Below are positions 58,001-64,000 of a DNA stretch of 64,000 nt, piece after piece. This DNA comes from Anaeromassilibacillus sp. An250 (GTDB lineage: Bacteria; Bacillota; Clostridia; Oscillospirales; Acutalibacteraceae): the NCBI RefSeq assembly GCF_002159845.1, contig NZ_NFJK01000003.1, positions 186,001 through 250,000 of the forward strand. Direction: 5' to 3'. The notes below the pieces were generated by a model. That model was not told the DNA's origin. It saw only the letters and a list, made by a program, of their open reading frames with translations, and made no database searches. A program made the position numbers and the translations under genes. Position 1 is the stretch's first letter; each line of letters begins with the position of its first letter.

Positions 58001-58999
58001 TTAAAAGCTCCGTACACAAGAGGAATATGCCTTAATGACGCGGTCGCACCAAGCGTCGAATTCTGGGTCTGCCTTTTGGCATTCCGGATGGGAGCGCACA
58101 TATTCCACCGTGCGCCTTACGCCTTCATCAAAACGCACCGTGGCGAAAAAGCCCGGCACAAGCCGTTTGATTTTGGAATTGTCAAAGATCACCGAGTTTG
58201 CTTTATCCCCCAAGAGCGTCCCTAAAAGCTCCGGACGGAGCGCAGACAGCAGGTCGGACGAGATATGCTGCAAAATAGGCTCAACGCCGAGCGCACGCCC
58301 GATCGCTGCAAATGCTGCATTCCATGTGAGCGTCTCATCGCTGGTGATATGGACCGCTTCCCCAATCGCATGAGGATTCCCCATCAGGCCATAAAACCCT
58401 CTGGCGAAATCCGTATTGTGGGTAAACGTCCACAGGGAAAGCCCGTCGCCATGCACAATGACCGGCTTCCCCTCCAGCATCCGGGCAAGCACCTGCCAGC
58501 TCCCTTGCGCGCCATGGATGGCGACAGGAACGCTACAGTCCCCATAAGTATGGCTGGGGCGGACAATGGTGACGGGGAAGGCGGTGGAACGATAGGCTGC
58601 CATCAGCAAAGTTTCACAGGCGATTTTGTCGCGCGCATACTGCCAATAAGGGTTGTACAGCGGGGTACTCTCTGTAATAACCGGGTGTGCCAGCGGCTTT
58701 TGATAGGTGGAGGCGGAGCTGATAAAGATGTATTGGCCGGTCCGCTCTTGAAAGAGGCGGATATCGCGTTCCACCTGTTCTGGACGGAATGCAACAAAAT
58801 CCACGACGACGTCGAAGGAACGGCCCTTCAAAACGGAAAAAGCGCGGTCTTCATCGTTTACGTCACAAATCAGGCGTTCAGCGCCTTCCGGGCCATTTCC
58901 GCTGCGTGTGAGAAGCGTGAGTTCTACGCCCTTCTCGATGGCCAGGGAGGAGATGGCGCTGCTGATGGTTCCTGTCCCGCCGATAAAAAGTGCTTTCAT
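58001..58999 (-). CDS. NAD-dependent epimerase/dehydratase (extended SDR)
   Basis: 332 aa from ATG 58999 behind AAAGGAG; the open frame extends far upstream without support. FIGGTGTISSAISSLAIEKG is the Gly-rich dinucleotide site. YWQYARDKIACE contains the Tyr-x3-Lys catalytic pair, and IVRPSHTYGD is typical of epimerases. Substrate unknown; it stands alone. Confidence 0.85.
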   Translation of the reverse strand: MKALFIGGTGTISSAISSLAIEKGVELTLLTRSGNGPEGAERLICDVNDEDRAFSVLKGRSFDVVVDFVAFRPEQVERDIRLFQERTGQYIFISSASTYQKPLAHPVITESTPLYNPYWQYARDKIACETLLMAAYRSTAFPVTIVRPSHTYGDCSVPVAIHGAQGSWQVLARMLEGKPVIVHGDGLSLWTFTHNTDFARGFYGLMGNPHAIGEAVHITSDETLTWNAAFAAIGRALGVEPILQHISSDLLSALRPELLGTLLGDKANSVIFDNSKIKRLVPGFFATVRFDEGVRRTVEYVRSHPECQKADPEFDAWCDRVIKAYSSCVRSF

Positions 59000-59144
59000 G
59001 TTGCATGCTCCTTTTCTTTGTATTATAATAGTAACGATATTTTTACGTATATTTTCGACCTCATTGCCCATGGTAACATAAATACATGATAGAATCCATC
59101 GCTTTTTAAAAGACAGTGATGATTTTTCGAAGGAAGGAATGTTC

Positions 59145-59660
59145 GTGCTAAGAGATTTGTCGGGCCTCCAGATATTCCTCTGGAGTGTAATTATCATTGC
59201 AGCATGGCACGTGGCGGTATTCTTAGCTTGCGTTAAGATCCCCACCGCTTTTTTTGATGCCACTAAGTCGCGCTACTTGCCGAAAAAATGGGAGAAGGGC
59301 GGGCGCTGGTATCGGGATAATTTGAAGATTCAACTTTGGAAGGATAAATTGCCGCAGCATATCGGGAAAGGCGGCTTCTCCAAGGCACATTTGACAGATG
59401 TCTCTATTGAATATCTGGATGAGTTTATTATGGAGACCTGCCGCGGGGAGTGGATGCACCTTACCAACTGCCTGTGCGGAGTCGTGATGCTAGTGGTCAA
59501 TTCCCTAGGGATTGGGCTTCTGTTTGCGTTTTTGATTTTGTTGGGGAATTTGCCGTTTGCCGTGATCCAACGGTATAACCGGTTCCGCTTGCAGATCCTC
59601 AGGAAACGCCGCTTGCGGGAATTGCGCACGACGGAGGCCATGGAAACAGTGACGGCCTGA
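59145..59660 (+). CDS. CrtO-like membrane acyltransferase family protein
   Basis: 171 aa taking GTG 59145, 6 bp after GGAAGGA; ATG 59139 abuts the site. Two N-terminal and C-terminal hydrophobic regions. EKGGRWYRDNLKIQLWKDKLP followed by GFSKAHL matches the core of the glycosyl-4,4'-diaponeurosporenoate acyltransferase (CrtO) family. No carotenoid genes are nearby, so the acceptor in this organism is probably something else. Confidence 0.7.
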   Translation: MLRDLSGLQIFLWSVIIIAAWHVAVFLACVKIPTAFFDATKSRYLPKKWEKGGRWYRDNLKIQLWKDKLPQHIGKGGFSKAHLTDVSIEYLDEFIMETCRGEWMHLTNCLCGVVMLVVNSLGIGLLFAFLILLGNLPFAVIQRYNRFRLQILRKRRLRELRTTEAMETVTA

Positions 59661-59703
59661 TTACCGGGAAACGATAGGAAACAGAAAATGGAGGAGGTAC
59701 ACA

Positions 59704-61392
59704 ATGCTGCAACGGGTATTGGGACTCCTCCTTTCAGTTATTGCCCTTTTTCATTTAGGAACGGTGGCGGCTGCAGCTTCCTTGGAGACGGAAACACCGT
59801 TTGTATTCTCGGTAGATAGGGAGTCCTACTATGGTGGGGAACGCATAGAATTGACCGTGGATACCACAACGGCCCAAAAGGACATTGCGGGCTTTTGCGT
59901 TTCCATCGCGTACGACGATACCCGCCTTTCCTTTTTGCGTGTAGAACCGTCCAGCCAGATCAAAAATAAAACCTTGCAGACAGATGGGACGAACAATCCT
60001 GTGCGTAGCACGTATGTGTGTAATGTGGATTTAGGCCATGCACCCGCTCTGTCCGGAACCATTTTAACTTATGTTTTTGAGGTGAATGAGGGGGCTCCGG
60101 CTGGCGAAACAGAATTGGAGGTCGTGGTCGATCAAGTTTGTAACTGGCAAGGGGAACAGCTGGATTCCCGTTGTGAAGGGAAGGCGCCGCTTGAAGTGCT
60201 CCCGCCAAAATCGGACAGAGCATTTTTGGAGAGTTTGGAGCCATCCTCGGGAAAGCTGTCCCCATCCTTTTCAGCCGATATCTATCATTATACCTTGGAT
60301 GTCCCATATCGGGTGTCGAGCGTTACATTTGACGCGCAGGCAGGGGAGAATGGAACGGTCAGTGTCAGCCGGAAAACGCTGCAAAAAGCCGGATCAACGA
60401 CTTCGATTACCATTACCGCCACTTCGGAGAATCAAAAACAGAAGACGCAATACCTTGTGGACGTCAACCGGGCCGAAGAACCGGAGGAACCCGAATGGGA
60501 AGCTTATTTGGCCGAACTGATCCCATCGGCCGGGGAGCTGCGTCCAGCCTTTTCGCCAGACGTGACCGAATATGCGTTGGATGTCGGCGCGGACGTACAG
60601 TCTTTGACCTTTCAGGCAAGGGCGGGAGAGGACGGTTCGGTCAGTGTCAGCCGGGAAAAGCTGAATCGCGCGGGGACTTCGACGGAAATCAAAATTACCG
60701 CTGTGTCATTGGACAAAAAGAACCGGCAGGTGTATACGGTTACTGTGAACCGGGCGTTGGAAGAATCCGCTTCCGCCGCATCATCCCCGTGTTTTCTCAC
60801 CGCGTTACAGCCGTCCGAAGGGACTTTGGAGCCGCCATTTTCCCCGGACATTTTGGAATATACATTACCCGTGGATTCGGATGTGCAGTCCGTGACCTTT
60901 CAGGCGAACGCCTCGGAAGGGGCAACAGTTTCCATCAATCGAAAGACGCTCTATAAGGCGGGAAGCACCACGGAGATCGTTGTAACCGTACGTTCGGAGG
61001 ATCGCAAAACAACAAAGCAATACACGGTGTCCGTTGTTCGTGCGGAAGAAGGCGGTTCGGCTTCGGAAAGGGCGGGGGCCGGCGGCACAGGGATGGCGGG
61101 CGGCAATTCCGGCTCGAATGTCGCTGCAAAATCGAATGATGGGGAGTCCCCGCAAAGCGGAGAAGAGCCTTATATTCCTTTCAAGGTGGGCGAAACAGAG
61201 GAAGCGGCAGAGAGCGCTGCGGAGGCTGGCGTCCCTTTGGGCCAAACGGAAGAAGGAACAAGGGAAACCGTTTTTCGAGAAAATAACCAATTTTCGGCTT
61301 TTGTGGCAGGAATGGTTGCCGCAGTTATCTGTGTTGCATTGGGGATGGGGCTGGTTTTCCTCTATGAAAAGGGGAAAACGAAAAAATTATAA
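59704..61392 (+). CDS. Secreted cohesin-like / cadherin-like beta-sandwich repeat protein
   Basis: 562 aa. Signal peptide (LGLLLSVIALFHLGTVAAAA), then a cohesin-like domain (residues 30-165; FVFSVDRESYYGGERIELTVDT, GTILTYVFEVNEGAPAGET). Three cadherin-like repeats of about 90 residues start near 173, 266 and 362 (FLESLEPSSGKLSPSFSADI, YLAELIPSAGELRPAFSPDV, FLTALQPSEGTLEPPFSPDI). A Ser/Gly/Glu-rich linker and a C-terminal membrane helix with a basic KGKTKKL tail follow. A membrane-anchored surface protein. No dockerin is visible in the window. Confidence 0.85.
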   Translation: MLQRVLGLLLSVIALFHLGTVAAAASLETETPFVFSVDRESYYGGERIELTVDTTTAQKDIAGFCVSIAYDDTRLSFLRVEPSSQIKNKTLQTDGTNNPVRSTYVCNVDLGHAPALSGTILTYVFEVNEGAPAGETELEVVVDQVCNWQGEQLDSRCEGKAPLEVLPPKSDRAFLESLEPSSGKLSPSFSADIYHYTLDVPYRVSSVTFDAQAGENGTVSVSRKTLQKAGSTTSITITATSENQKQKTQYLVDVNRAEEPEEPEWEAYLAELIPSAGELRPAFSPDVTEYALDVGADVQSLTFQARAGEDGSVSVSREKLNRAGTSTEIKITAVSLDKKNRQVYTVTVNRALEESASAASSPCFLTALQPSEGTLEPPFSPDILEYTLPVDSDVQSVTFQANASEGATVSINRKTLYKAGSTTEIVVTVRSEDRKTTKQYTVSVVRAEEGGSASERAGAGGTGMAGGNSGSNVAAKSNDGESPQSGEEPYIPFKVGETEEAAESAAEAGVPLGQTEEGTRETVFRENNQFSAFVAGMVAAVICVALGMGLVFLYEKGKTKKL

Positions 61393-61399
61393 AAAAGAC

Positions 61400-61428
61400 T
61401 TGCATTTTATATGGAAGTGTAGTATAAT
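61400..61428 (+). promoter_or_regulatory. Promoter of initiator tRNA gene
   Basis: TTGCAT, 17-bp spacer, TATAAT, 34 bp before the mature tRNA. Confidence 0.8.
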
Positions 61429-61462
61429 AATTTCTGCACTCACAGAGAGGGTGCGGAAATAT

Positions 61463-62981
<1,519 letters not shown>

Positions 62982-63003
62982 TTTTAAACCTCCTTTGCAT
63001 ATT

Positions 63004-63038
63004 CGCCCTATCCTGTATTACTAGGATAGGGCGTTTTT
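63004..63038 (+). terminator. Terminator-like hairpin upstream of recombinase
   Basis: CGCCCTATCC/GGATAGGGCG with a 10-nt loop, then TTTTTG on the plus strand. Confidence 0.65.
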
Positions 63039-63255
63039 GTTTTATATTGCTGATAATACCAGATATTACCAGCGGATTTTTTGTCCACTTTCCATAATTT
63101 CCAGCGTTGTTAATATATAGATTCGGCCCAGCGCGCAAGGCGGTCTATGTGAAATATATGCACAGGGCTTGCAAAACTCGAACAATTGTACTATTATAAT
63201 TATGCTACTTTTAGGATTCGAGTTTGCAAGTGCGGAGAATAGGGAGGATTACATA

Positions 63256-63345
63256 ATGTTGGACAAAATCATACAGCTTTTGAGACAAGCAACAGATTCA
63301 CAATTGCGCATCATATATCAATTCATACGATCCCTTTTAGGCTGA
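63256..63345 (+). CDS. 29-residue phage-type small protein
   Basis: ATG 63256, 5-10 bp after AGGGAGG, to TGA 63345. The peptide (DKIIQLLRQATDSQLRIIYQF) is a single amphipathic helix of a type often found beside repressor genes in Firmicutes prophages. A terminator hairpin overlaps its stop. Function unknown. Confidence 0.55.
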   Translation: MLDKIIQLLRQATDSQLRIIYQFIRSLLG

Positions 63346-63368
63346 ACTGAAAAGTTCAGCCTTTTTTT
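63340..63368 (+). terminator. Terminator after 29-residue gene
   Basis: GGCTGAACT-GAAA-AGTTCAGCC followed by T7; it also overlaps the end of the convergent repressor gene. Confidence 0.88.
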
Positions 63369-63718
63369 ATGTCCATAACCATACGTTCAAGCACTTCCCA
63401 GTCTGATTCGCTGAGTCGGGAAAGCATAGAAATGAATCTCTTTTTAAAAGTATCGGATTCCTCACTTAGCGTTTTCCCCACAAAGGCGGCGATTTCTTCG
63501 TCTCTGGACATTTCTATAAACATTGGCTCCTTACCTTCGCGGAGCCACTGCTCATTAACATTAAATTCACGGCAAATAAGAGCTATAACAGCATCTATAG
63601 GCTCGTTTCTACCGATTTCATAGGTTGCGACAGTATTTCGTTTTACACCAATTCGGTCAGCGAATTCTTTCTGCGTTAAGTCTAAAGCTTTACGCAGTTT
63701 TTTAATACGCTCGTTCAA
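63356..63718 (-). CDS. Phage-type XRE repressor
   Basis: 120 aa. IKKLRKALDLTQKEFADRIGVKRNTVATYEIGRNEP is a canonical CI/Cro HTH, followed by WLREGKEPMF and a C-terminal dimerisation helix. Divergent from the operon at 63869 across a region with three evenly spaced repeats; likely maintains the element in the quiescent state. Confidence 0.9.
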   Translation of the reverse strand: MNERIKKLRKALDLTQKEFADRIGVKRNTVATYEIGRNEPIDAVIALICREFNVNEQWLREGKEPMFIEMSRDEEIAAFVGKTLSEESDTFKKRFISMLSRLSESDWEVLERMVMDIKKG

Positions 63719-63743
63719 AGGACCCTCCTCCTTTCTGCCTTTA

Positions 63744-63829
63744 ATAATAACATTAAAAAGTCGCTATGTCAACAAAAAGTCGAAAAATCACAAAAAAGTC
63801 TTGACAAATGTGATTATACGATCTATAAT
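63744..63829. promoter_or_regulatory. Divergent promoters with three 19-bp-spaced operators
   Basis: Minus promoter TTGACA (63767-63772)-17-TATTAT. Plus promoter TTGACA (63801-63806)-17-TATAAT (63824-63829). AAAAAGTC occurs at 63755-63762, 63774-63781 and 63793-63800, exactly 19 bp apart, inside the minus promoter, between the promoters, and against the plus -35. This is the expected layout of a lysogeny-type switch. Confidence 0.8.
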
Positions 63830-63868
63830 AGTCTCACGATCAACAAAAGGGAGCGAGGTGAAACCACA

Positions 63869-64000
63869 ATGACCGAAAAAGAGAAGAAAATCCTTGAAAC
63901 CTTCAGACGTATTATCCCGCAGCTTGATGATCGGGGGAAGGATAGCTTTTTAGCATACGGCGAAGGGATTGCAGATGCTATCGAGCGATATGGCATAAAA
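63869..64000 (+). CDS. Hypothetical element protein (partial, runs off window)
   Basis: ATG 63869 after a GGGAGCGAGGTG region, open to the edge. 44 residues visible (KEKKILETFRRIIPQLDDRG, then DSFLAYGEGIADAIERYG). Resembles the short regulatory proteins encoded first in early operons of Firmicutes phages. No function assigned. Confidence 0.65.
   Translation, partial: MTEKEKKILETFRRIIPQLDDRGKDSFLAYGEGIADAIERYGIK

Overview
The window reads as the chromosome of a spore-forming, strictly anaerobic, H2-producing Clostridia, most likely Oscillospirales/Ruminococcaceae-like. The reasons are the trimeric bifurcating-type [FeFe]-hydrogenase operon, the class 1B dihydroorotate dehydrogenase (PyrD/PyrK), type III glutamine synthetase, flavodiiron protein with rubredoxin, DUF1292, DegV, the cotJABC spore-coat operon, a class A RNase P RNA and Gram-positive ribosome binding sites with frequent TTG/GTG starts. 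Base composition is moderately G+C-rich, except for one AT-richer non-coding stretch.

Layout. 1-7.7 kb: hydrogenase locus (end of an anti-sigma-type ATPase, a sensory-type hydrogenase, DRTGG and PHP proteins, then NuoE-like, GHKL ATPase, 2Fe-2S protein, NuoF-like and HydA). 7.7-13.1 kb: pyrC-pyrF-pyrK-pyrD, a histidine phosphatase and ruvX. 13.2-16.3 kb: Rrf2 regulator, two tandem DegV proteins, a probable 6S RNA and DUF1292. 16.48-17.93 kb: about 1.4 kb without a gene, bounded by a near-consensus promoter and a strong terminator and full of inverted repeats, read here as a very large structured non-coding RNA with ~98-nt internal repeats. 18-21.2 kb: trxB and an AmmeMemoRadiSam pair.

21.5-39.4 kb is the most striking region. 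The spore-coat manganese-catalase gene cotJC is cut into three pieces on the minus strand. The 5' segment follows cotJA-cotJB at 38.9 kb, a middle segment lies at 35.7 kb and the 3' segment at 22.0-21.5 kb. Two insertions separate them: element B (~3.1 kb: serine recombinase, superoxide dismutase, three paralogous micro-proteins) and element A (~13.7 kb: another serine recombinase plus a complete Wzx/Wzy-type polysaccharide cluster). Short identical cores (CGGTGG for B, ATAGGTAC for A, coding strand) lie at both ends of each element. Joining at these cores rebuilds an uninterrupted 199-codon cotJC in frame. This is the arrangement of skin-like elements excised during sporulation, here doubled in one coat gene.

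39.6-46.3 kb: flippase-like membrane protein, secreted MltG-like protein, glnN with a leader attenuator, rnpB and pncB. 46.5-52 kb: XRE regulator, an unassigned structured RNA, YtvI-type membrane protein, and a GntR-ABC transporter operon with its operator. 52-61.4 kb: flavodiiron protein, rubredoxin, PAP2 phosphatase, P-type Ca-ATPase, an SDR, a CrtO-like protein and a cohesin/cadherin-like surface protein. From 61.5 kb an integrative element begins at an initiator tRNA-Met gene with a third serine recombinase and a phage-type divergent repressor region running off the window.
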